From: Couchioplanes caeruleus
Lineage (GTDB): Bacteria > Actinomycetota > Actinomycetes > Mycobacteriales > Micromonosporaceae
Assembly (NCBI RefSeq): GCF_023499255.1
Contig: NZ_CP092183.1
Coordinates: 7,064,501-7,128,500 of the forward strand
Direction: 5' to 3'
DNA: 64,000 bases
In this document: positions 27,164 through 34,142 of the stretch, piece by piece
Layout of the letters: each line of letters begins with the position of its first letter
Numbering within the stretch: the first letter of the stretch is position 1
Notes under the pieces: generated by a model
The model's input: the letters and a program-made list of their open reading frames with translations, nothing else
Databases searched by the model: none
Told to the model about the DNA's origin: nothing
Translations under genes and position numbers: made by a program

Positions 27164-27652
27164 TCAGTGGAGGTGGCCGGCCGGGGTGCCGAACCAGGCC
27201 GCCGTGCCGGGCTCGAGCGCGCACTCGATGCGCCGGCGGGTCAGGTCGCCGATCGGAGGCAGGTCCGCCAGGCGGAACCAGCCCACCGCCAGCGACTCGT
27301 CGTCGTTCACCCGCGCCTGGCCGCCGACCGCGTGGCAGCGGAACGTGATGTCGACGTACTCGGTGCGGTCGCCGTTGGGGTAGGTGTTCGGCGGCTGGGT
27401 GAAGACGCTGGTGATCCGCTCGGGGACGACGTGGACGGCGGTCTCCTCGTACACCTCTCGGACGACCGTGTCGGCCGGCTGCTCCCCCGGGTCCATGACC
27501 CCCGCGATGAGCGACCACCGGCCGTTGTCGGCGCGCTGACCGAGCAGGAGCCGCTGCTCGTCGTCGAACACGACGGCGGTGACGCCGGGCAGGAGCAGCA
27601 GCCGGTGACCGACGACCTCCCGCAAGCTGTGCAGGTACGGCGAAATGGGCAT
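27164..27652 (-). CDS. Nudix hydrolase
   Basis: A 162-residue Nudix-domain protein that would cleave a nucleoside-diphosphate-linked substrate with Mg2+. The Nudix box reads GVMDPGEQPADTVVREVYEE, with the usual REVxEE metal site intact and Ala in place of the final Gly. Positions of the flanking strands fit a MutT-like pyrophosphatase. Substrate unknown; monocistronic. Confidence 0.92.
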   Translation of the reverse strand: MPISPYLHSLREVVGHRLLLLPGVTAVVFDDEQRLLLGQRADNGRWSLIAGVMDPGEQPADTVVREVYEETAVHVVPERITSVFTQPPNTYPNGDRTEYVDITFRCHAVGGQARVNDDESLAVGWFRLADLPPIGDLTRRRIECALEPGTAAWFGTPAGHLH

Positions 27653-27755
27653 GTCCGGAAGATAGGCGCCGCCGGAGCGGACGCCCGGGCACCGGCATGC
27701 CGTGTCGAGGGTGACGCGCGCACGAACCCCGAGCCGGGGCGCAACACGCGGCGCG

Positions 27756-28598
27756 TCACTTCACCAGTGGGCGCACCTCCTCTGCGACGAAACGGATGAA
27801 ACCCTCGGGCGACGGCTCGTCGAGCGTCGGCTGGAGGATGACCGTGTCCGCACCCGCCGCCGCCATCTGCTCGACCACCGCGGCGATGTCGGCCGCGTCG
27901 CCGTGGGCACCCAGCCACGGCGCGCCGTACTTCTCGCGGTCGCGGGCCAGGCGGTCGACCGCGTCGGGGCCGGTGGCGGCCGGCATGAAGACCACGATTT
28001 CGTGCCCCTCGGGCGGCTGGATGTGGGTCCGGGCCTCGCGGAGCGTGTCGGGCGTGGTGCTGCCGGTCAGGATCGTGCCGTCGGCGAGCTCGCCGGCGAG
28101 GCGGAGGGTCTTCGGGCCGGTGCCGCCGATGAACACGCGGGGCGCGGCGGCCGGCGGCCAGTCCAGTTTGACGTCGTCGAGGCGGACGAAGCGGCCGTCC
28201 GTGGTCACCGCCTCGCCGTTGAGCAGGGACTTCAGCGCCGTCGTGTATTCGCGGAGCAAAGTCATCGGCGATGCCGCCCGCGCGCCGACCTGGCCCATCC
28301 ACTCCTGGACGCCATGGCCCAGGCCGACGATCGGACGGTCGCCGAACATGCGGTGCAGCGTCGCGACCTCCATCGCCGTCACCGCGACGTTGCGGAACGG
28401 CACGGGGAGGATGCCGATGCCGACCTTGAGCCGGGTGGTCACGGCCAGCGCCGCGGCGGCCGCCGAGATGCCGCCGGCGAGGAAGGAGTCCTCCCACAGC
28501 CATAGCTGCTCGAGGCCCGCCTCGTCTGCCGCGCGGGCCACCTCGGGCAGGCGCTCGGGAGGGTTCTGGGGCAGGAAGATCGCACCGAGATCAGTCAC
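27756..28598 (-). CDS. LLM-class F420-dependent oxidoreductase
   Basis: A 280-residue luciferase-like monooxygenase-fold protein: LGAIFLPQNPPERLPEVARAADE, LWLWEDSFLAGG, VGIGILPVPFRN, VGLGHGVQEWMGQ and FIGGTGPKTLRLAGE match the F420-dependent branch. GTG 28598 (encoding MTDLGAIFLP) overlaps the upstream ArsR-AHSA1 stop as GTGA; ATG 28613 is an alternative. Coupled translation suggests control by the ArsR-type protein. Substrate unknown. Confidence 0.9.
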   Translation of the reverse strand: MTDLGAIFLPQNPPERLPEVARAADEAGLEQLWLWEDSFLAGGISAAAAALAVTTRLKVGIGILPVPFRNVAVTAMEVATLHRMFGDRPIVGLGHGVQEWMGQVGARAASPMTLLREYTTALKSLLNGEAVTTDGRFVRLDDVKLDWPPAAAPRVFIGGTGPKTLRLAGELADGTILTGSTTPDTLREARTHIQPPEGHEIVVFMPAATGPDAVDRLARDREKYGAPWLGAHGDAADIAAVVEQMAAAGADTVILQPTLDEPSPEGFIRFVAEEVRPLVK

Positions 28599-29350
28599 CG
28601 GTCCATCGTCCATGGTGCCTGTGACAAAATCCGGCCCGTTTCGAGCAGCGTCTTCAGATTCGACAGCACGGCCGGCCATCCGCTCGCCACGTCGGCGTGC
28701 TCCTGCTCGGTGGCCAGGTTCTCGTGCGTCACGGTCAGCCGGACGATCTCGTGGAACCCCTCGATCTCGAAGGTGACCTGCGACGACTCGCTCAGGTCGG
28801 CGGGGTCGGACCAGGTCGTGACCAGGCGTACGGGCGGCCGGCTCTCCACGACCGTGCCCACGACGTCGGCGACGCCGGAGCCGTCGGTGCGCCGGTGCTC
28901 CCACCGGGAACCGGGCTGCCAGTCCGAGACGTTGGCGTGCCCCCAGTAGCTCGCGGTCAGGTCGGCGTCGGTCAGCGCGTGCCATACCTGCTCCGGGGTG
29001 CTCTCGATGTAGGTGACGTAGACGTACGTGGGCCGGTCGCTCATCGCGCTCTCCGCTCTGCGTTTGACGGCGCTGAGGGCCCGCAGCCGCGGGCGCTCGA
29101 ACCTGTCGATCCAGCGCTCCTGCATCTCGTGCAGCGGCACCGGGTTGAGGTAGTGGACCTTCTCGCGCCCGCGGCGCACCGTGCTGACCAGGTTGGCCGC
29201 CTCCAGCAGGGCCAGGTGCTGGGTGGCCGACTGCCGGGTCATGGCGACGTGGCCGCACAGCTCGCCCAGCGTCTGGCCGTTGCGCTCGCGCAGCAGGTCG
29301 AGCAGGTGACGGCGGGTCGGGTCGGCGAGTGCCTTGAACACCAGATCCAT
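28595..29350 (-). CDS. ArsR-type HTH fused to AHSA1/SRPBCC domain
   Basis: A 251-residue fusion. Residues 1-90 are an ArsR-family winged helix (MDLVFKALADPTRRHLLDLL, CGHVAMTRQSATQHLALLEAANLV). Residues about 108-240 are an AHSA1-type START-fold domain (YVTYIESTPEQVWHALTDADLTASYWGH). The second domain has a hydrophobic pocket that could hold the ligand sensed by the HTH. Start is ATG 29350, set by the HTH alignment. It lies upstream of and overlaps the F420-type oxidoreductase gene. Confidence 0.88.
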   Translation of the reverse strand: MDLVFKALADPTRRHLLDLLRERNGQTLGELCGHVAMTRQSATQHLALLEAANLVSTVRRGREKVHYLNPVPLHEMQERWIDRFERPRLRALSAVKRRAESAMSDRPTYVYVTYIESTPEQVWHALTDADLTASYWGHANVSDWQPGSRWEHRRTDGSGVADVVGTVVESRPPVRLVTTWSDPADLSESSQVTFEIEGFHEIVRLTVTHENLATEQEHADVASGWPAVLSNLKTLLETGRILSQAPWTMDR

Positions 29351-29484
29351 ACGCCACGTTAGGCAGGCATATACCTGCATGTCAATCCCGCCGAACGGGT
29401 GACCCCGATGGAGTGAGGTACCCGTTGACCTCCCGCGGCCGCGGACGAAGACTCCGGTTGTTCTCGACGGCGGGAGGCCGTGCC

Positions 29485-30288
29485 ATGGGGGAAGAACCTC
29501 CGTACCTGATCGAGCCCGGCGAATCACCACTGTCAGTCACCGCGGACCGGGACGGATCCTTCGTCGACGTCACCGTGACGGGGCACTGGACGGCCGCACT
29601 GCAGGCTGCTGTCGGCCGTACGCTCCGCAACTGCCTGGCCGAACGCCCGGCCGGCATCGTGGTCGACCTGCACGGACTGGTCGATCCGGCGGCCGCGAGC
29701 GTGCCCACCTGGGTCTCCGCCGCCGGCACGGCAGCGGACGCCATGCCGGCTGTGCACCTCGCACTGTGCCTCCCACCCGACTCGGCGCTCGCGTCCGCGC
29801 TGCGATCGGCCGATTGCGAGTCGGTGCTGGACACGCCCGAGGAGGCCCGGGCGGCACTGACCGAGAACTGCCCGCCGGCCGAGGTCATCCGGCTGCGCCT
29901 GGCGCCCTCGCCCATGGCACCGTGCGAGGCACGCAACCTCGTCGGCGACGCTTGCCACGAATGGGACCTGCAGGCGGTGCTGCACCCCGGGCGGGCGGTG
30001 ATGTCCGAGCTGGTGGCGAACGCCGTCGAGCACGCGCGTACGGACATGGACATCGCGGTCTCCCGGCGCGGGACCGCGCTGCACCTCGTCGTCCGGGATC
30101 GCACCCGGCAGCTGCCCCGGATCATCGACCTGGCGCCGGTCGAGCCGGGGCTGCCACTCGACGAACGGGGTCACGGGCTCCGGGTCGTGCACGCCGACTC
30201 GACGGCGTGGGGCGCGATCCCGGTCACGGACGGCAAGATGGTGTGGGCGACCGTACGCGACCGGGCGGGGCGCCGGCGCCGCTGGTGA
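29485..30288 (+). CDS. STAS-anti-sigma kinase (HATPase) fusion
   Basis: A 267-residue protein with an N-terminal STAS-like domain (about 15-110, IVVDLHGLVDPAAASVPTWV) and a C-terminal RsbW/SpoIIAB-like HATPase_c domain (about 130-260: SELVANAVEHARTDMDI as N-box, ERGHGLRVVHADSTAWG as G-box). GGGAGG precedes ATG 29485. The two halves are normally antagonist and kinase partners in partner-switching control of sigma factors; here they are one chain. Expected to regulate a stress sigma factor not seen next to it. Confidence 0.85.
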   Translation: MGEEPPYLIEPGESPLSVTADRDGSFVDVTVTGHWTAALQAAVGRTLRNCLAERPAGIVVDLHGLVDPAAASVPTWVSAAGTAADAMPAVHLALCLPPDSALASALRSADCESVLDTPEEARAALTENCPPAEVIRLRLAPSPMAPCEARNLVGDACHEWDLQAVLHPGRAVMSELVANAVEHARTDMDIAVSRRGTALHLVVRDRTRQLPRIIDLAPVEPGLPLDERGHGLRVVHADSTAWGAIPVTDGKMVWATVRDRAGRRRRW

Positions 30289-30302
30289 ACCGACGGCCGG
30301 GC

Positions 30303-30842
30303 TCATCGGCTCAGCCGGACGCGGGTCTCCATCAGGGCGAAGCCGAGCAGGTTGAGGCCTCGCCACCGGGCCGGATCGGCGGCGCGCTCGTCGGTGGCCG
30401 CGAGGCCGATGCCCCAGACGCGGTCGGTCGGGCTCGCCTCCACCAGCACGCGCTCGCCGGTGCCGAGCAGGAAGTCACGCAGCTCGGCGCGCTGCCCGAA
30501 CTTCGCGAGGCCGGCCTCGACGACGATGCCGTAGCGCTGGGCGGCCCACGTCTCCTCGTCGAACCCGCGGACGCGGCGGCCCAGCATCTTCGCCTGCCGC
30601 GGATGGCTCGCGGCGACGATGCGCCCGGCCGCTTCCTCGTCGCCGAAGAGGAGCGCCTTGCGCCACATCATGTAGTGCTCGGCCGTGGCGAACCGGACGC
30701 CGTCCACGCTGAACAGGGACGGCCACCACTGACTCAGGCAACCCGCCCCGATGCTGCCGTCCCGCTGCGGACGGTGGCCCCAGAAGAACAGGTAGTTCAC
30801 CGGCTCGTCCGACTCGACGAGATCTTGAACGGTACGCGGCAT
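30303..30842 (-). CDS. NADAR-family protein (YbiA-like)
   Basis: A 179-residue NADAR-domain protein: NYLFFWGHRP, GCLSQWWPSLFSVDGVRFATAEHYMMWRKALLFGD, AASHPRQAKMLGRRVRGFDEETW and GENRVWG-like SPTDRVWGIGL. Known members act as N-glycosidases on riboflavin-pathway intermediates or ADP-ribosylated guanine. Start ATG 30842. The adjacent region upstream is rich in inverted repeats. Confidence 0.9.
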   Translation of the reverse strand: MPRTVQDLVESDEPVNYLFFWGHRPQRDGSIGAGCLSQWWPSLFSVDGVRFATAEHYMMWRKALLFGDEEAAGRIVAASHPRQAKMLGRRVRGFDEETWAAQRYGIVVEAGLAKFGQRAELRDFLLGTGERVLVEASPTDRVWGIGLAATDERAADPARWRGLNLLGFALMETRVRLSR

Positions 30843-30917
30843 GGCTTTCACGTCGGGCAGTATGCCGCGACCCTCCGACATCTTCGGCCGAGTTTCCGGT
30901 GGCCGACCACTGTGGAG

Positions 30918-30931
30918 TTCCGGCGCCGGAA
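30918..30931. promoter_or_regulatory. 14-bp perfect palindrome upstream of NADAR gene
   Basis: TTCCGGCGCCGGAA is a perfect palindrome 75 bp upstream of the NADAR start, nested inside an 11-bp inverted repeat CCCTCCGACAT (30871-30881) / ATGTCGGAGGG (30934-30944). It could be an operator or part of a transcript structure. Confidence 0.45.
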
Positions 30932-30964
30932 AAATGTCGGAGGGTGCCGCTAGGTTCGTCAGTG

Positions 30965-30993
30965 CGGATCGGCGCCACGGGGGCGCCGATCCG
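30965..30993 (-). terminator. Perfect 12-bp hairpin after WYL regulator
   Basis: CGGATCGGCGCC and GGCGCCGATCCG form a perfect 12-bp stem with a 5-nt loop, 8 bp past the stop of the minus-strand WYL regulator. There is no U-tract, but its placement and stability fit an actinobacterial terminator. Confidence 0.7.
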
Positions 30994-31001
30994 TCCATAC
31001 C

Positions 31002-32198
31002 TCACGGCGCTCCGGCGCCGCGCAGCAGGACCTCGGCCGTGTGGCGGAGGCGGTCGCGCAGCTCAGGGGGCGATTCGATGACGAAGTCGGCGCCGATCAC
31101 GCCGAGCAGCATGATCGGCCAGCTCAGGTCGTCGACGCTCATCCGCAACCGGCACAGCGGCACACCGGAGCTCGAACTTTGCTCGGGGCGAAGGCCGTCG
31201 ACCGGGCGGGCGGCGGGGTTCGCACCGGAGCCGGCGGCTGCGTCACCAGGCCGCGCGTCGGGCGGCACATCGGCCGACACCTGCGGCACACCGGCCGACG
31301 CGGGACGCGCGTCAGAGCGCGCCGGCCGCGCGTCAGAGGGCACCGGCCGCGCGTCAGAGGGCACCGGCCGCGCGTCTGAGGCCGCGCTCTCCGCCGGGCC
31401 GGGCAGCGGTTCCACGGCCGCCCACTGGCCGGCCATCGCGCGTACCGACTCGGCGTCGCTGTGCAGGACGACCGAGACGTCGTACCGGTTGGGCACCGAG
31501 GCGAGCCGTCCGCGCAGCCACGCCACCGGGTCCCCTCCCGGGATGTCCCGGGGCCGGAAGCGGGCTCCCGTCATCGCCGGTTCGCTCAGGCGGTCGACGC
31601 GGAAGCTGCGCCAGTCGCCGCGGTCGAGGTCCCACGCCATCAGGTACCAGCGGCGGCCGAGCGGGACGAGGCGGTGGGGTTCGACGTGGCGGTCGGCCGT
31701 GTCGCCGTCGCGGGGCGTGTACGCGAACCGGAGCCGTTCCTCCCCGCGGCAGGCCATCGCCAGCGTGGTGAGCACGGTGGCGTCGAGGGTCGGGCCGCCG
31801 CCGAGCACGCCGGGGGCGGTCATGGCGCGCAGCGCGTCGATGCGGCGGCGCAGGCGGGGTGGGAGGAGCTGGATGACTTTGGCGAGGGCGCGTACCGATG
31901 TCTCCTCGAAGCCGGCGACCGCCCCCGCGGCCGCGGTTCGCAGGCCGATGGCGATGGCGACCGCTTCCTCGTCGTCGAGGAGCAGCGGGGGCATCGCCGC
32001 GCCGGCCTGGAGCTGGTAGCCGCCGGCGACCCCGCGCGCCGCGTCGACCGGGTAACCGAGTTCCCGGAGGCGGTCGACGTCGCGGCGCAGGGTGCGGGGG
32101 CTGACGTCGAGGCGATCGGCGAGTTCGGCGCCCGGCCAGTAGCGGTGGGTCTGCAGCAGGGAGAGGAGCCGGAGCATCCGCGCGCTCGTGTTCGCCAT
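31002..32198 (-). CDS. WYL-domain regulator with low-complexity insertion
   Basis: A 398-residue YafY-type regulator: HTH (RYWPGAELADRLDVSPRTLRRDVDRLRELG), GGYQLQAGAAMPPLLLDDEEAVAIAIGL, and WYL domain (about 150-215, RLVPLGRRWYLMAWDLDRGDWRSFRVDRL). Between about 273 and 345, where related proteins have a short loop, sits an Ala/Pro/Asp/Arg insertion containing SDARPVP-type 7-residue repeats. The C-terminal strand-helix segment resumes normally afterwards. Start ATG 32198. Divergent from corA by about 190 bp. Confidence 0.88.
   Translation of the reverse strand: MANTSARMLRLLSLLQTHRYWPGAELADRLDVSPRTLRRDVDRLRELGYPVDAARGVAGGYQLQAGAAMPPLLLDDEEAVAIAIGLRTAAAGAVAGFEETSVRALAKVIQLLPPRLRRRIDALRAMTAPGVLGGGPTLDATVLTTLAMACRGEERLRFAYTPRDGDTADRHVEPHRLVPLGRRWYLMAWDLDRGDWRSFRVDRLSEPAMTGARFRPRDIPGGDPVAWLRGRLASVPNRYDVSVVLHSDAESVRAMAGQWAAVEPLPGPAESAASDARPVPSDARPVPSDARPARSDARPASAGVPQVSADVPPDARPGDAAAGSGANPAARPVDGLRPEQSSSSGVPLCRLRMSVDDLSWPIMLLGVIGADFVIESPPELRDRLRHTAEVLLRGAGAP
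31302..31381. repeat. 21-bp repeats inside WYL regulator gene
   Basis: Four imperfect copies of a 21-bp unit (GGCCGCGCGTCAGAGGGCAC plus one base) encode SDARPVP-like heptapeptides in a linker of the WYL regulator. The period is a multiple of three, so the frame is kept. Confidence 0.8.
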
Positions 32199-32387
32199 GG
32201 TTCGAGGCTCCCGCCGATTGAGGTCAGATTCTGGCCGGTGGACACCTTATCGGGACAGCCTGGCTGTCCGTCCGGTACGGGCGCGCAGCCGCTACGGTCG
32301 GTCGGAGATCATCGGCGACGCGGGCGCGCCGCGCAGGAGCACCGAGGGCGCGCAAAGCGACCGGGAACCAACAGAGGAGCGGGGCGG

Positions 32388-33494
32388 ATGTTCGGTTGGC
32401 GGAGGCGGGAGCCGTACCTGATTCCGCGGACGCTGGGGCGGATCATCGAGGGGCTCAGCCGGTCCCGGCCGGAGGCGCCGCGGCAGGTCCGCCGATCGAA
32501 TCCGGATGCCGTGGTGGACTGCGCCGTCTACCAGGCGGGCGGCCGCCGGTCCGGCCGCGCGCATTACGCCGACGCCGTCAAGGCCGTCGCCCGGCAGCGG
32601 GATGCGTTCGTGTGGCTGGGGCTGCACGAGCCCGACGAGGCGACCATGGCCTCGATCGCGCGGACGTTCGGGCTGCACGAGCTGACCGCCGTGCAGGCCG
32701 CGGCCGCGGGGCACCGGCCGGTTGCCGAGACGCTCGGGGACGTGACGCGGCTGGTGCTGCGTACGGCCCGGTACGTCGAGCACGAGGAACTGACTGCCAC
32801 CAGCGAGGTCGTCGACACCGGTGACGTCACCGTGCTGCTGGGGCCGTGGTTCGTGATCACCGTGCGGCACGGGGCGGCGGGTGCGCTGACCGCCGTACGC
32901 GAAGAGCTGGAAGCGCGACCGGCGCTGCTGGCCGAGGGGCCGTGGGCCGTCGCGTACGCCGTCTGTGACCGGATGGTGGAGCTGTACCTGGACGTCGCCG
33001 GGCACGTGGAGCGGGACCTGGAGGCTCTGGAGGAGACGACGTTCGCGGTGGACAAGGCGCCCGACATCGCCCACATCTACCAGTTGAAGCGCGAGATGGT
33101 GGAGTTCAAGCGCGCGGTGCTGCCCCTGCAGGAGCCGTTGCAGCGGTTGCTCGACCGCGGGGTGGTGCCGGACGGCCTGTATCCGTACCTTGTGGACGTA
33201 CGGGGTCGCCTCGCGCGGGCGGTGGATCGGGTCGCGGGCTTCGACGAGCTGCTGAACTCGATCCTGCAGGCCCGCCTCGCGCAGGTCTCCGTGGATCAGA
33301 ACAACGACATGCGCAAGATCGCGTCGTGGGCGGCCATCGCCGCGGCGCAGACGGCCATCGCCGGGGTGTACGGGATGAACTTCGAGGTCATGCCCGAGCT
33401 TCGGCTGCGCTACGGCTACTACGGCGCGCTGGCTCTCATGGCCGTGGCGGCGGTCGTGCTGTACCGCCGATTGAAGAAGGTGGGTTGGTTGTGA
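32388..33494 (+). CDS. corA: CorA-family magnesium/cobalt transporter
   Basis: A 368-residue CorA-type channel for divalent cations in the cytoplasmic membrane. The large N-terminal cytosolic domain ends in the long helix and two C-terminal membrane helices, with the selectivity motif YGMNF (GMN) between them. GAGGAG precedes ATG 32388 by about 9 nt. Its stop overlaps the GTG of the GrpB-like gene (GTGA), so the two are co-translated. A leader of about 190 bp upstream could fold but matches no riboswitch I recognise. Confidence 0.93.
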   Translation: MFGWRRREPYLIPRTLGRIIEGLSRSRPEAPRQVRRSNPDAVVDCAVYQAGGRRSGRAHYADAVKAVARQRDAFVWLGLHEPDEATMASIARTFGLHELTAVQAAAAGHRPVAETLGDVTRLVLRTARYVEHEELTATSEVVDTGDVTVLLGPWFVITVRHGAAGALTAVREELEARPALLAEGPWAVAYAVCDRMVELYLDVAGHVERDLEALEETTFAVDKAPDIAHIYQLKREMVEFKRAVLPLQEPLQRLLDRGVVPDGLYPYLVDVRGRLARAVDRVAGFDELLNSILQARLAQVSVDQNNDMRKIASWAAIAAAQTAIAGVYGMNFEVMPELRLRYGYYGALALMAVAAVVLYRRLKKVGWL

Positions 33495-33997
33495 CCATCG
33501 CGGAGCCGGACGACCGCTGGTCCGAGCTGGGCCGGCAGGCGTGCGTGACCCTCGCGCCCCTGTTCACCGCCGTCGAGCACGTCGGCAGCACCGCCGTGCC
33601 GGGCCTGGCCGCGAAACCGGTCATCGATCTGATGGCCGCGCTGGACGAGCTGGCGGAGGTCAACGATCCCGCGCTGCAGAGCCTCGGTTACCGGCTGCAG
33701 CCGACCGACATGCCGGAGCGGCTGTTCTACCGGCGCGAGGACTACGACAGCACGGCGTACCACCTGCACGTGGTGACGGCCGAGAGCTGGCCGACGCGTA
33801 ACGAGCGGCTGCTGCGCGACCACCTCCTGGCGTACCCGGAGGCGAGGGACCGTTACGGCGCGCTGAAGCGGGAGCTGATGGACCGGTACGGCCCGGGCGA
33901 TGCGTATACGCGCGGTAAGACCCGGCTGATCCAGGAACTGACCGATGCCGCCCGCGCCGAGCGGGGTCTGCCGCCGGTTCCGGTCTGGGAGGAATAA
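33491..33997 (+). CDS. GrpB-family nucleotidyltransferase-like protein
   Basis: A 168-residue GrpB/UPF0157 protein with the family core VEHVGSTAVPGLAAKPVIDLMAAL (nucleotidyltransferase-like fold), HLHVV and the C-terminal YTRGKTRLIQEL. GTG 33491 overlaps the corA stop by 4 bp. Function of the family is poorly known; some members resemble CoaE-associated domains. Confidence 0.9.
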   Translation: MTIAEPDDRWSELGRQACVTLAPLFTAVEHVGSTAVPGLAAKPVIDLMAALDELAEVNDPALQSLGYRLQPTDMPERLFYRREDYDSTAYHLHVVTAESWPTRNERLLRDHLLAYPEARDRYGALKRELMDRYGPGDAYTRGKTRLIQELTDAARAERGLPPVPVWEE

Positions 33998-34142
33998 CCC
34001 CAGGTCACACGCGTCACAAACCTCGGCCGTTCGGTCCCGGCCCCCTCCTCCGGAGCGCCCGCTCTCCAGTCCGGACGGAACCCCGGGTGTGCCCCGGTTT
34101 GCCGTGGCAGGCGAACACTGACCGTAACTACCGTTGCTGCTT

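Noticed and set aside
32199..32387. M-box or other known magnesium riboswitch before corA
   Set aside because: I could not match the conserved cores of any known class; only noted as an unexplained leader.
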